This document shows, one piece after another, positions 19,945 to 30,095 of a stretch of DNA of 64,000 bases. Under the pieces are notes generated by a model. That model was not told the DNA's origin. It worked only from the letters and a program-made list of their open reading frames with translations, and searched no databases. Each line of letters opens with the position of its first letter. Position 1 is the stretch's first letter. Location: contig JAGVSM010001282.1 of NCBI GenBank assembly GCA_022494885.1, positions 186,001-250,000 on the forward strand. The letters are read 5' to 3'. This DNA is from Micrasema longulum (Eukaryota > Arthropoda > Insecta > Trichoptera > Brachycentridae). A program made the translations under genes and the position numbers.

Positions 19945-20690
19945 TAGTTACTAATTGTTTTAATAGATAGTGGAAGTAGGTTATAGATTTTAATTGAATA
20001 ATACTCAAAATCCCTTCTTCCGAAAGTGGTATTAGTTTGTATTTGTTTAAGTTGTCTTTGTGTTGAGGATCTAGTGATTATATTATTTGTTTGTGACGTA
20101 TTGCAGGGGTTATGTCTTTCATTTGAGTAAGAGTAGTTTTTGAATCTGTGAGTATAGTTTCAGCGTATATTTTTTTTGGTGTCATAAGTTGTGATTTGTG
20201 GAATATTTTTTCAGTAGATGTCTGTATCGAGACTCTGAGTATTATTTTAATTATGGATTTTTGTGCAACAAATACGCTATTTAAAATTATGTCACTCGCA
20301 CCACCCCAAACGATTTTACCGGACTCCAAAATTGATTGGCACAATGCAAAATAAATCTTTAAAAGTTCCCGTACATTAATTATATTTCAAATTGTTTTGA
20401 AATTAGTAAAACGTTAGTATTTTAAGTTTGTTAGTAATATTTTCAATCTGCTGTTTCCACTTTAAATTTATATCAATAATAACTCCTAAGTATTTGACAT
20501 TGTCTGTCCTATCCAATATTGGGCAATTACAATGAGCACTCTGAAGATAATTATTATTATGTAGTTTGATGTTAAGATAAGCATTTTGTGAATAGTTTCT
20601 AAAACTGATATGGAATGGAATGAAGTTAGTTTTAGATTTATTAAGAGCTAAGTAATTAGTCTCTAGCCATGTCTTTACTACTTATTTTAT
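19945..20690 (-). mobile_element. CR1/Jockey-type LINE, RT thumb to ORF end
   Basis: Minus strand from about 20690: VKTWLETNYLALNKSKTNFI, then DNVKYLGVIIDINLKWKQQI, a break, LCQSILESGKIVWGGASDII and VAQKSIIKIILR, and after a frameshift YYSIKIYNLLPLSIKTIS. This is the region after the YADD/FADD box in the Jockey/CR1 group. The first 5 kb of such an element and its catalytic box are absent. At least one frameshift and several stops. Confidence 0.8.
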
Positions 20691-21940
20691 TTACTTTATT
20701 TTCAGATTTTTCATATGTTCCCTTCCATGTCTGTATTTTTAGAGATTTGAGATTTAGAGTTCAAAGCTTTTATAATTCACGTCAAGTCAGAAAAACACAT
20801 TTATTAATTACTGAGAAACTGAGGCGATGTTGCCTCTAGAATAGAATAAGAATTGAAATCACTATTCTCTTAAAGCGAAGAGTTTAGACAAAAAAAACGG
20901 AGAAATATAATCAGATATAAAACATATCATTAGAACCAAGAAAATAAGAAAACACAGTCTATTTTGGCGATAGTATTGCTAATTTTAGAGTTCTTTCTAG
21001 CTGATTTCTTCCGATTTTGAAAGACTCCGTTTAAATAATGTTTTATTAATTATTATTTTTCGATTTTCGTTTTGCCTAAAATAATTATTACTGAAATATA
21101 TTTTTGTGTATTACAAAAATAGTTTTTTTCTATTAATTGTAAATTGAAACTAGCGTTAATTAAAATAAATATATTTTGTTTGTACATGTGTTTGCTTAAA
21201 GATATTTTTAATTTTAAGATACGCGTAATTTTTTTATTAATTTTTATTTTCATTTAAAATATGCGATGACCAAGTAAATAAATAAACAGTAAAAAATATT
21301 TATTTGTTGAGTTACTAGAATATCTTAGGATAAATCAAGGTCCAATATAATTTACGTCTGTGTAAAGTGTTCATTTGTGGTACCGCAAGACTGCCTTTAG
21401 TTGGTGATCTGATAATTAGTCTTTTGATGTGTTGATATTAATTTGCTGATTACTTTTAAGAAGCGTTTTTCTAGTTAATTGTTTTTGGAAATATTCCGCA
21501 ACTTTCCCATCCGCCATTATAAGGAGTGACATCATCAACCAACTTCGGCCGCCTCGGTACTGCTTTCAAATCATATTTTATACGCGTCAGTGTACAAAAG
21601 AGTTATTTATCTCCGCATGTAGATTAAAATCGTAAGACAAAATTATATTTGAAATAGAAATCTGTCTTCTTCCATTGCCAGGTACTGAGCTACATCTGTA
21701 TACTAATAATGGCATAATTAGCATTCGCATTGTGAATCGGTTATTTTCAATAGCGATTACAACTGCTAAATGCCCCAGCTAATATCATTTTTGCATCGCG
21801 ACAGGCCAAGAGGCTCAATCACTGTAATGTATCACAGCTCACAGCACAGAAAATCCAGGCTTAAAAAAACACATTTATTTTGTTTTTTTGCTGTCTTAAG
21901 TTAGTTTACACAATATATCATGGTAGTATTATTGTTATCA
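20691..21940. other. No gene or known repeat
   Basis: The first part is AT-rich. From about 21480 to 21880 the composition is more balanced (for example CAACTTCGGCCGCCTCGGTA) and does not match any other part of the window; it may be single-copy DNA. No coding frame is evident. Confidence 0.5.
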
Positions 21941-21944
21941 TCCC

Positions 21945-22092
21945 ACTTTCCGTACCTAATGGTGCATAAAGCACTGCATTGATATAGGTATCCATGGCAG
22001 CGTCTAGATGATTATATTTATAATATGAAGGTAAGATGATCAGTCTTACGCTGCAGGTACCAGTCTAAAGACTATGAAATATTAAAATAAAA
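21945..22092 (-). mobile_element. SINE B, 3' two thirds
   Basis: CTTTCCGTACCTAATGGTGC, ATAAAGCACTGCATTG, AAGGTAAGATGATCAGTCTT and AAGACTATGAAATATT are SINE B tail and body. The tRNA-like head is missing. Confidence 0.75.
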
Positions 22093-22189
22093 AGTAATCG
22101 AACTAATAATCATGCTGAAAGTATGCAGAACCATGGAATGAACTCTCATAAAAATCGAAGAATAATGTTAGAACCAGTTATTTTTATTC

Positions 22190-22645
22190 AAATTAATAAA
22201 TAATAAAATTTATTCTCCAAACCTACTTGAAAGACTTCCATTCCGTGTGCCATCTAGACCGACAAGACAAAATCTTCTGTTTTACACTGAAAACGCGTCA
22301 ACCAACTATTTTAAACAATCTACAATACCTAGAATATGCGACCAATATAACAATATATTTACCGAGGCTGATATTTTTTGTGACAATGTATGTAAATTTA
22401 GGTCAAAAATTATAGAAATTTTAAGAGAAGCAGACATTTAACTTTATTATTATTATTATATACATATTTTTTCATTTCGTTTCTTTTACATTTATTATAT
22501 TAAACATAATTAAAATTATTGTATTAAGTGTACACAATTTTTTTGGTGTGTGCATGAGTTTCTTACACTAATATACAAAGAAATTGGCAATATATGTGTA
22601 CATACTGTTTGTTTATCTAATAAAATAAATAAATCAATAATTGCA
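22190..22645 (+). mobile_element. Jockey-type LINE ORF2 C-terminus and tail
   Basis: Plus frame to 22441: ERLPFRVPSRPTRQNLLFYT, NYFKQSTIPRICDQYNN, then EADIFCDNVCKFRSKIIEIL and a stop. This is the usual VPxRxTR...F...P..R.C..YN...DIF C-terminus of the Jockey group. An AT-rich 3' UTR follows, ending in AATAAAATAAATAAATC. Confidence 0.75.
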
Positions 22646-22684
22646 CAAACTTTACACTTCTTTTTTAATTCATTGATATTATTT

Positions 22685-22752
22685 GTATTATTCAGATCTC
22701 ACCGGGAATAGAACCCGAAACCCGCCGCGTATGAGGCAAGCGTGTTAGCTAC
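22685..22752 (-). mobile_element. SINE B-like head fragment
   Basis: CTCACCGGGAATAGAACCCG carries a box B on the minus strand, and GAGGCAAGCGTGTTAGCTAC the box A side. The body is absent. Confidence 0.6.
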
Positions 22753-22929
22753 CGATTTTTTAATTTTTCAAAATTTAATTAATATGGTTTCATTAATTAT
22801 TCATCTGTACATGTTTATTTTTTTCTATTACAATTGAACATTGACGTTTACGTTTATTTAATATCTTAAACCTTAAACGTATACACAAGAAAATGAAACC
22901 TTAGGAAAATATAGCAAAACTACATCCTT

Positions 22930-23138
22930 TTATTCACCTAATAGTGCATAGGACACTGCATTCTCCAATCGCAGCATATCGACCGATATTTAAAAAATAA
23001 TATACTCGTACATGAAGGTGTGATGATAGTTTTACGCTTCGGGTGGTCAGTTTAGGTTTAGGGACTATGAAATATTGCTGTGTAAAAACATGTTTCTTAA
23101 ATAAATATTTCATATCAGCCTTATAAGGAATCAAACCT
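22930..23138 (-). mobile_element. SINE B, cut by a P palindrome
   Basis: Tail CACCTAATAGTGCATAGGAC through GACTATGAAATATTGCTGTG to GGAATCAAACC. The copy stops within box B exactly where P copy 3 begins (23139), so the palindrome inserted there or the head was lost with it. Confidence 0.75.
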
Positions 23139-23249
23139 GGGCTGGTATTCCAAACGCTCTCGCGCCCGTATTATCTCGTGTATTTTGTAAGTAAATACAC
23201 GAGAAAAACTGTTTACTCGTGCCGCGAGAGTGGTTTAGAATAGCACCCC
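23139..23249. mobile_element. P palindrome copy 3
   Basis: GGGCTGGTATTCCAAACGCT at the left and GAATAGCACCCC at the right. Stem CGCTCTCGCG pairs with CGCGAGAGTGG, and the apical CTCGTGTATTTT-GTAAGT-AAATACACGAG is a perfect hairpin apart from the loop. It touches copy 4 directly. Confidence 0.8.
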
Positions 23250-23330
23250 TGGGCTGGTATTCTGAACGCAATTACAGCGCGCTTGAACGCGAATTTAGTA
23301 CGTAAAAACGCGCTATAATTGCGTTTTAAC
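23250..23330. mobile_element. P palindrome copy 4, right end missing
   Basis: TGGGCTGGTATTCTGAACGC opens the unit. AACGCAATTACAGCGCG pairs with CGCGCTATAATTGCGTT, around an apical CGCGAATTTAGTACGTAAAAACGCG. The closing CCAGCCC is absent; sequence diverges after 23325. Confidence 0.75.
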
Positions 23331-23539
23331 TTATGCATTGTAGACAAACGGTTTAACCGAATTTCCGCTTTTCGAGTTTTTAAATTTAATGTAGTTATCG
23401 CATCGAGTCGAAAATAGTCGTCAAAGGTTCATATTCATTACAAAATATTCATGTATTATATTTTCTAATACCGATCGATATACGAGTATATCGCAGGTCT
23501 CAAACTCATTTCGCCCACCGTCCACTTAGAAAGTAAAAA

Positions 23540-23812
23540 TTCTCATCATCGTCATCATTCCCTTTCCGCATCCAATGGTGCATAGGGCACAGCATTGGTA
23601 CACCGATCGCAGCATACCTTGATCATTTTTGTAACGCGAAGGTTGGATGATCAGTCTTACGGTTCAGGTGCTAGCCCAGGGACTATGAAATATTCTAGTG
23701 TAAAAACTTTTTTAAAATCAATATTTCATGTCAACCATGTCAGGAATCGAACCCAGACCTCTTCCATAGTAGGCGAACGCGCTGACCACTTCACCACGAG
23801 ACCGACAAAAAT
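23540..23812 (-). mobile_element. SINE B, full-length copy
   Basis: Complete order on the minus strand: head CGGTCTCGTGGTGAAGTGGT, box B GGTTCGATTCC, body with CTTCAGGTGC-like block, and tail TTGGATGCGGAAAGGGAATG plus ATGATGA repeats. AAAAATTCT on the left and AAAAATTTCT on the right are a likely target duplication. Confidence 0.85.
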
Positions 23813-24185
23813 TTCTAGAGCTCCCCGTAAAGCTTAGCACAAAGCAAATCAAAACAAAGCTGCAGAAGTCGATTCATGAAAAAATGTCATACCGACCGGG
23901 ACCAATTTGTAAATTTTGAAAGTCATTTTTTTTAATGAGCCATCTCCGCCCATGATCGCCTCGATGCCTTCCAATTTACTCTAAACTTTCAAGCACCCCT
24001 CTGAAGGCCTTTAGCGCCCACAAGAGAGCGTTATTGCCCACTTTGAGAGACGCATATATCTTCTGAAAATTCATTTTTTAAAATTATTTAAATACAGAAC
24101 TGCTTATAAAATACATTACATAATTTAAAAACAATAAAATGTTGCATTTATGCCTTCAACGCAGTACCATAAGTCAATTATTACC
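23813..24185. other. No recognisable feature
   Basis: Moderately GC-balanced (for example GATCGCCTCGATGCCTTCC) but with no convincing coding frame or family match. Confidence 0.5.
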
Positions 24186-24189
24186 AATA

Positions 24190-24440
24190 TTGTGAATGTG
24201 TCCAAATATTGTTAATTGAACAGACTGGTATCTATAAAATAAGTTTAACAACTGAATCGTGTTTTCAGGAGTTGCTAAGAAGGTAAAATAATTCAGGTAG
24301 ATAAACCCACGTCAATAAAGGTTTTAACCGTTTGCTTACACAATTCGACAGGTGGAAGAGCTGAGGAAATGTGGATGTGTAAACATGCAGAATGGCGAAT
24401 GTTACAGTGTGTGAAGCGGCCACTTACCCCGCAATAATTA
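24190..24440 (+). repeat. Repeat C, copy
   Basis: GTGTTTTCAGGAGTTGCTAA, AATAAAGGTTTTAACCG, GGTGGAAGAGCTGAGGAAAT and GCAGAATGGCGAATGTTACA match the family. A short tandem echo of ACAGTGTGTGAAG follows at 24430. Confidence 0.7.
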
Positions 24441-24589
24441 CAGTGTGTGAAGCTATAAATACTAGCTACTTTAAAAAAAATAATTACATGAGAGTTGCAT
24501 TATTTTTTACCTTGCTTATAATATTCAAGGTTTATATTTCAAAAATATGATTTTTTTGCTATTATATTAGTTTATTTTAGCTAAACTGT

Positions 24590-24662
24590 TGGATAATAAT
24601 AATAATAATAAAAGGAGATAATAATAGGAGATATAGAGAGTTGGATAATAATAATAAAAGAA
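24590..24662. repeat. AAT/ATA microsatellite
   Basis: Two blocks of ATAATAATAA separated by AGGAGATAATAATAGGAGAT. Confidence 0.85.
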
Positions 24663-24689
24663 GGATATTCTAATGTGGACCAATCAGGT

Positions 24690-25135
24690 ACTTCCCAGCA
24701 TTTGCTTATGTGGAGAGGAAACCACTTAAAACTCTTCAGAAGAAGCCTGCCTGTTGACTACTGTCAACACCGTTCCACTAGAAGAGTGTTCGGCATTTTA
24801 TTCCCTATTTTAGTTTATTTTACCAATTGCCTGCACTATATTGATCATGTATGATACTACCTCTCGTGTGAGTTCTTTATTACCTATCACCGATGGGATG
24901 TCGCAAAGATCTTCACTTAGGTTTCTGCATCGCGCCTCCAGCTGTTGTCTTTGAAAGCTGAAAAAGGGGCAATGCATCAACAGGTGAGAGACATTTTGAG
25001 GAGTTTCATAGTCGCATGGGCAGCGGTCGATCTCGGAGAGCCTAAAGCGATGCAGGTAGCTCAGGAACCCACCATGAACCGTGAAAATCTGGGTGAAATA
25101 CTCGCTACTATGAGTATACAACATATTGATAAGTT
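24690..25135 (-). mobile_element. R1-like LINE ORF2 C-terminus
   Basis: Minus-strand frame 25124-24810 (104 residues): YFTQIFTVHGGFLSYLHRFR, then CPCDYETPQNVSHLLMHC, then FQRQQLEARCRNLSEDLCDI. The C-x-C-x9-H-x4-C knuckle with HLLMHCP is the C-terminal zinc-binding segment of R1-like elements, placed after the reverse transcriptase. The frame is intact to its stop, so the copy is younger than 13360-13705, but everything upstream is lost. Confidence 0.8.
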
Positions 25136-25535
25136 AGTTTACGTATCTACGTATACACGAATGGGTATCTATGGTTCATACTAACCATATGGTTAGTAGA
25201 AGAGGCTTTCCATTACGACTGGAGGGACATTTAATTCCAGAACTTGACCAATTTTGAGTTGTAACTTTGTCATCATAATTTGTACAGTAGTAAAATATTT
25301 TTTTAAAACAAGAGAAAGAACCATTTTACTATACCGCTTTAAAGAAAAAGCCAAATAGTCGATATGCTCCGTGTTGCAATTATTATTTGAATGAATGTGA
25401 CTGGTGGAAAGTCTTTTCTGCCTTTGCGCATTTGAAGATAAATTTATGCCTAACTACTCAATATTAATGAGAGATTCTTTTGTGTCGTAAAATTTCAATA
25501 AAATATGAGGTTGGAACATATGGTGTCTACGAAGA
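25136..25535. other. No recognisable feature
   Basis: No coding region or family match seen. Confidence 0.5.
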
Positions 25536-25539
25536 TCCT

Positions 25540-25950
25540 CCGAGCATCTGTGTCGACTCCCAGCTCCTGCGCATCCTCCTAAGTCAGGTTCTCGTCCCGT
25601 AGTTCTGAGTTCTGACACTAACTGCCGACGAACAGTCAGCAGTGGACGTCCAGGACGGATATCGAGAACTTAATGCCTTGTAAAGTAGGCGCGCGTGGTA
25701 AGGCTCTCGGGAGGCGTCCGCAGCACATGGCCGGGACAACCGTATCGCCTCCGCTTGGTGACAGCTGTTGTCAGCGGAGTTTGTTCCCTCCGTTCTCTTA
25801 TTACTCAATTCTTTACAAAGTCAAACCACTGCACACCCGAGATTCTCCTGAAACATCTATTCTTAAAACTCAGAATTTTGCTGTTTTGGGCCCTAGTGAT
25901 CCGTCACGATTCGCATCTGTAGAGGAGAATAGGTGTTATGCAGGCGTTAT
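25540..25950 (-). mobile_element. RTE-type LINE ORF2 end
   Basis: Matches both halves of the 19.2-19.85 kb RTE copy, but without the 230-bp insertion, and extends further 3' (AGCATCTGTGTCGACTCCC, CGTCCCGTAGTTCTGAG). Minus strand holds the NHVL/CRRPL, RxGRP and CLRRI blocks with frameshifts. The 5' end is at the centre of the palindrome 25928-25973. Confidence 0.8.
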
Positions 25951-25973
25951 ATAACGCCTGCATAACACCTATT
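25928..25973. repeat. Perfect 46-bp palindrome at the RTE 5' end
   Basis: The 23 bases 25928-25950 are followed at once by their exact complement, 25951-25973. The left arm is normal RTE sequence (it reads AATAGGTGTTATGCAGGCGT, as at 19739); the right arm is its mirror. In the 19.7-kb copy the same place continues into ORF sequence instead. Confidence 0.95.
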
Positions 25974-26539
25974 AAAAATAAAAATGCAGCCTATATGGGC
26001 TGCGTTTCAATTTTTTATTTTATTTTATTTTATTCATTATGGTTCACAAACAATAAACAATACATACGACATTAGTATAATAATTTCAATTTGTTATATT
26101 TAGATATTGTTCATCAATTATATGTGAACACAACATGCGCAAATGAGTAAAACAAAGTTTGTATGGATATACATATTTTTTTTATTGACTAGGTTTATTA
26201 AATTATATTAATATTATGAAAGTTGTGAGGCTAAAAATTATACTAAGAGTTTATTACAAACTATTTTACCTAACTAACATAACGGACTATTTGATTTAAT
26301 ACATTGCGTTACAGTTCTCCTATAATTATTTAATGTATCATTAAAGATATCAATATCAGCATTAATTTCTACATAATTATATAATCTTAACTTACGTGAT
26401 AATGGCAAATAATTCAAGTGAGCCATATTATTATTGAAGGCTGGAAGATAAAACGTAGTTTATGATCTCAATCGCCGACTGGGGACAACAAATTCTCTAA
26501 ACAAAATGTAGACTCAACATTACAATAAATTATTTTATA
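25974..26539 (-). mobile_element. Jockey-type LINE, C-terminus and 3' UTR
   Basis: Minus strand: TTFYLPAFNNNMAHLNYLPL, then RKLRLYNYVEINADIDIFND and LNNYRRTVTQC, a Jockey-like C-terminal motif (YLP..NN..H.N..PLSR..RLYN...DIF). The 3' side holds TTTTATTTTATTTTATTC repeats. The element is split at 26540 by an RTE insertion and continues at 26981. Confidence 0.7.
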
Positions 26540-26980
26540 AAGATAAATACTTCTTCTTCCAAGTCGGTCCCTCAATGCTGAGGATCGTGATCACCATGAA
26601 CACTTCTAATTAGTCTGTTCCACTCCAGTCTGTCCTCAGCCCGACGCACTGACTCATCAAATTTTAGTCCCGTAGCCACCTTTATTTGGTCAGTCCATCT
26701 ATATGGGATTCTACCTCGGCTTCTCCTACCTTCAACTCGGCCAGACATTATTGCCTTTTCTAGATTGTCTGGCTCACGTCTATCAATATGTCCAAAGAAA
26801 GACAGTATCCTTCTCAAACACACCACTGATAGACGAGTTGTAATATGGAGATCTTCCAGTATCGATGCTTTCGTCCTTCTGGCTGTCCAAGGCACTCGCA
26901 TCAGCCTTCTCCAACACCACATCTCGAATGCAACGATCCTCTTCCTCTCGTAGGCACGCATTGTCCACGAAGATAAATAC
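26540..26980 (-). mobile_element. RTE-like LINE copy with 11-bp target duplication
   Basis: AAGATAAATAC at 26540-26550 is repeated at 26970-26980. The body, 26551-26969, holds an unbroken minus-strand frame ending near 26572: ERKRIVAFEMWCWRRLMRVP, WTARRTKASILEDLHI, CLRRILSFFGHIDRREPDNL, VEGRRSRGRIPYRWTDQI and ...WNRLIRSVHGDHDPQH. This is the C-terminus of an RTE-type endonuclease-reverse transcriptase. The first codons of the longest ATG frame (MDLMYLS) are target DNA. The 3' end is a short GAAGAAGAA tail. Confidence 0.85.
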
Positions 26981-27180
26981 ATTAAGTCCAAAATCCGGTC
27001 ACTTGGTCTAATAACAGATGTAGAAAAAAACTAAACAAAATTGTGACAAGTGAGACAGAGCTTTACGACTGGTGTGATTTCTAAATACTAAATGTATGTG
27101 AAGTAATAATTTACATAAACAATCCATAGACAAAAAGTCATTATTTAATGTTCTGAAAAATATTTCGGGATATATTTTTG
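26981..27180 (-). mobile_element. Continuation of the split Jockey-type LINE
   Basis: Immediately beyond the duplication the minus strand reads RPSDRILDLMYL, which would join the coding sequence on the other side of the RTE insertion. Upstream similarity fades after about 27050. Confidence 0.5.
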
Positions 27181-27325
27181 AAAAAGACGTTTAGCTACAT
27201 TATTAAATTAGAGGTGATAAATGGAAATTAAAAATTTACTTCCCTTTGCACTTTACGTGGAATGCCCCGGACCCCTTTACGACGTTTGTCTGATTTCTTT
27301 GTTTAAAAAACGCCTTTTTTATGTG

Positions 27326-27619
27326 TCACTTAAATAGCATTTCACATGCCATGCAATAAATATCGCACGCTAATGAAATTGAGTAACGATAGCAATAATT
27401 GCCATGACTAGACCTACCGGCATCGCGTATATACATACATACGTATATAATAGGAACATAATATTGTATAGCGCGATGTGGATCGCATAGCAACAGCACA
27501 GCGCTTGGAGTACTTCGGCTTGAAGCGCTAGACCCCCAGGCGCTGGCATTGTGCCGATCACTATTCTTCAACTGCTCGACAATATCATATTTATCCCGTG
27601 TGCGATATTCCGCTCGCAA
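27326..27619 (-). CDS. Orphan open frame, 97 codons
   Basis: Residues 1-48 (27619 to about 27475) are encoded by GC-richer DNA and read MRAEYRTRDKYDIVEQLKN followed by SDRHNASAWGSSASSRST, which looks protein-like; the second half is repetitive TATG-derived. No family recognised, and no copy elsewhere in the window. A host exon fragment, an unknown transposon piece or chance are all possible. Confidence 0.2.
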   Translation of the reverse strand: MRAEYRTRDKYDIVEQLKNSDRHNASAWGSSASSRSTPSAVLLLCDPHRAIQYYVPIIYVCMYIRDAGRSSHGNYCYRYSISLACDIYCMACEMLFK

Positions 27620-27965
27620 TGCTCCTTCGCATCGACTTATATTATGTATTATATATTATTCTACTTTTAATTTTATCAAAAAATTTAAACAACTTTTTTA
27701 CATTTTTGCATAAAAATACATTAAAAATTTTATATTTGACATTCCTACCTCTTTAATGAAGCAAGATGCTCGTGTTTAAAGGAGGAGTTGGATTTTTAAT
27801 AATTTAACAATATTTTATAAACACATTTACAAAAATATTTATATGAAAATATTTAATTACAAGAATCGATCAATACAGTATCGAAATTAGGATGGAGTGA
27901 GTTTCATAATATGAGTCTTTAATAACTATTATTTTATTTTTTTATATAAAAGAGAAATTCTTGAG
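27620..27965. other. AT-rich, no feature
   Basis: No coding region or repeat recognised. Confidence 0.5.
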
Positions 27966-27969
27966 TTTT

Positions 27970-28135
27970 TATTTTATACTTAAATATTTAAATTTTCAGA
28001 CCATTTCCTAAAAGTCATAAATAGCTTGTGTTGGAAAAATGGAAATTGAGTTGTGGTAGAGTGGGATTCAAACCTCGAACTTTTGGCCCGCGAGTCCACA
28101 ATACAATCACGGGACCACAACCCGGTTTAACTATA
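27970..28135 (-). mobile_element. SINE A, variant with TTCAGACCATTTCC tail
   Basis: Minus-strand SINE A that shares with the 60.4-kb copy a variant 3' part (TTTTCAGACCATTTCCTAAA, ACTTGTGTTGGAAAAATGG). Box B CGAACTTTTGG region is worn. The two define a subfamily. Confidence 0.8.
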
Positions 28136-28139
28136 TAAC

Positions 28140-28490
28140 TCTCTGTGTCCGGGTGAATTAAGAATACAGTTCTGTGTGTAAAATAGAAACAGAATTCTGG
28201 ACGTTGGCGCATTCGCATACCAATTTTAATATCCTGGGTTCGATTCCTAGCTTCATCAATTTGAAATACTAATGAAAAATATAGTACTATTCTGTAAAAT
28301 TTCATGTTTTCGGACTGGCACCTGAAGCGTAAGCATGATCATCTTACTTTCGTGTAAAGGATGATTGATATACTTTGCATTTAGTGTTCTGGTGCAGTTC
28401 TAATGGCGACTAGGGTAAAAAAAACCTGCAAAAGTAAAAGCGGAGATTATTCAACCTCATGTGTATCGGTTGGTGCGTTTTCCTGTCATT
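28140..28490 (+). mobile_element. M module and SINE B pieces
   Basis: M module (GTGTCCGGGTGAATTAAG, ACAGTTCTGTGTGTAAAATA, AGAATTCTGGACG) joins a SINE B at GTTGGCGCATTCGC with box B GGTTCGATTCC; the body runs to about 28400. A second head fragment (CCTCATGTGTATCGGTTGGT) follows at 28455. Confidence 0.65.
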
Positions 28491-28519
28491 AAATAAACAA
28501 TAATAATTAAAAATTATTT

Positions 28520-28870
28520 TGGGGCTATTCGACGGCGCGGGCGCGGGCGCGGTGGTATACAAAAGTTGCGTGCAGTCACTCGCACCTTCGCTGTGTCAGG
28601 AATAGGACCTCGCCGCGGTCACAAGTCACAACTCACAACCACAACTCGCAACACGCGGAGATCTCTATAGCGAACAAAAAGTGTTATAAAAACAACCTGT
28701 GGCCTGTTGTCGTAGTTTTACCCGACTTCATCATATGGCTTCGGGCCCATTAGTTCGCTACTATTCTACATATTACACGAAACCAACACTGCCACATTCG
28801 CCACCTACACTACTACACTTACGTACTCGATGTATACGTATGTAGAGAATCTGGTACGAGAGGCGAGATG
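28520..28870. other. GC-rich patch, possible promoter or exon remnant
   Basis: GACGGCGCGGGCGCGGGCGC (28531-28550) begins a stretch clearly richer in C and G than its surroundings. GGTATACAAAAG (28554) and GCAGTC (28572, an initiator-like match) occur, but they are too close together for a standard TATA-initiator pair. No coding frame was identified. The GC motif resembles GTCGCGGGCGCGGGCGG in the foldback arms at 60.1 and 60.7 kb. Confidence 0.25.
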
Positions 28871-28989
28871 CAGTAACTCTTCATTTAAGATGCTTAAACA
28901 ATAATAAATAAAAAAATTATAACTCACGGTTTAATGTATTAAAAAAAATATACTTTTAAAAATATCCCGATGAAGTTTTTGGAAAATCG

Positions 28990-29335
28990 CATTTTTACCC
29001 AACAATGTTTGAGTATGTCTAAATGCTTGCAGACTGGCTGGATTTTCTCCCCAGGGAGTAATTCATATTTAAATTTGTTTTCAGGCGTTGCCTAGTAGGT
29101 GATTTGGTTCAGCCGAATGAATCTCACCCGCGTGAGAAAGGTTTCAGCTCTTTTACTTCACAAAGCCAGCAGATGGAAGAGTTGAGGAAATGTGGATGTT
29201 CAAACATGGGCAGAATGGTGAATGTTACACAGTGGTAAAGTGGCCACTTAAACCAGCCAATGACAGGTCATAAGCCCTGTAAATGCCTAGACTCCCATAT
29301 TCCCTTCTCAAAAATGTTTTCCCCCTCTGTTGAAA
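28990..29335 (+). repeat. Repeat C, near-complete copy
   Basis: Runs from CAATGTTTGAGTATGTCTAA and GGATTTTCTCCCCAGGGAGT, through GTTTTCAGGCGTTGCCTAGT, GGAAGAGTTGAGGAAATGTG and GGCAGAATGGTGAATGTTAC to CAATGACAGGTCATAAGCCC and TGCCTAGACTCCCATATTCC. Useful as a reference for the family. Confidence 0.75.
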
Positions 29336-29486
29336 TAAATTTAAATATCGCTTTTTTTATTATTTTTTTTTACAAAACGTATTTTACCGACGGACCGATA
29401 CGCCCTGGACGCGGACTAGGAAGCGACCGGGAAGCGGATGGGTTGGGGTTTGTAGAAAGGACGCTAGTCCGAAACATTAAGGATTA

Positions 29487-29690
29487 AATCGGGTTGTGGT
29501 CCCGTGGCTAGTGTTGCGGACTCACGGACCAGAGGCCCGAGGTTCAAACCCCCCTCTACCCCAACTTGATTTCCATTTTCCAACAGTGAGTTATTTACAA
29601 CTCGTTAAAAATGACCACCAAAAATTTTAATATTTGTGTAAATTACTCGTATAAGAACGCTAATATTTCTTTAATTTAAAAAAAAATTGA
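29487..29690 (+). mobile_element. SINE A, well preserved
   Basis: Head ATCGGGTTGTGGTCCCGTGG, box A GGCTAGTGTTGCGG, box B GAGGTTCAAACCCC, then CTCTACCCCAACTTGATTTC, the TGAGTTATTTACAACTCGTT block and an AT tail with AATATTTCTTTAATTT. Confidence 0.9.
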
Positions 29691-29716
29691 CTCCTTTTTT
29701 AAATTGTAGTACGTTG

Positions 29717-30095
29717 TTGGTTGAAACCGAATTTCGGCTTTCGTTCTAATTTCGGCCGAAACAGAAATTTACCCGAATAACTCAAAAGTCACTTCAAATT
29801 GCCTAAAAGTGTGTGTTTTTTATTACCTTACGATAAAAGGCATAAATTTACGAAGAAATTTGTTTATTTTTAGGGCTTTCCGATTCGTAGTTACGTTATG
29901 CATAAAACTTATACATACGTAGCAGTTCTTCAATGTGAACTATAAAGGAATTACAAAAATATGTATTTGAAAGATCTTAGAACTAATCACAAGATCAGTC
30001 TAGTCCACATAATCCGACCGCAGGTTTTAGCTGAACCGGAGTTTTGCCGAAATCGGCCGAAACCAAAACCGAAACTTCGGTCGGTCAAAAAACGA
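29717..30095. mobile_element. Candidate hAT-like non-autonomous element
   Basis: GGTTGAAACCGAATTTCGGC and TTCGGCCGAAACAG near the left and CGAAATCGGCCGAAACC and GAAACTTCGGTCGG near the right form imperfect inverted ends full of short CGAAA/TTTCG palindromes, a style common in hAT-related elements. No transposase frame. Confidence 0.4.

Noticed and set aside
28554..28577. TATA box and initiator as a real core promoter
   Set aside because: Only about 18 bases separate them, compared with about 30 expected, and there is no downstream coding exon.
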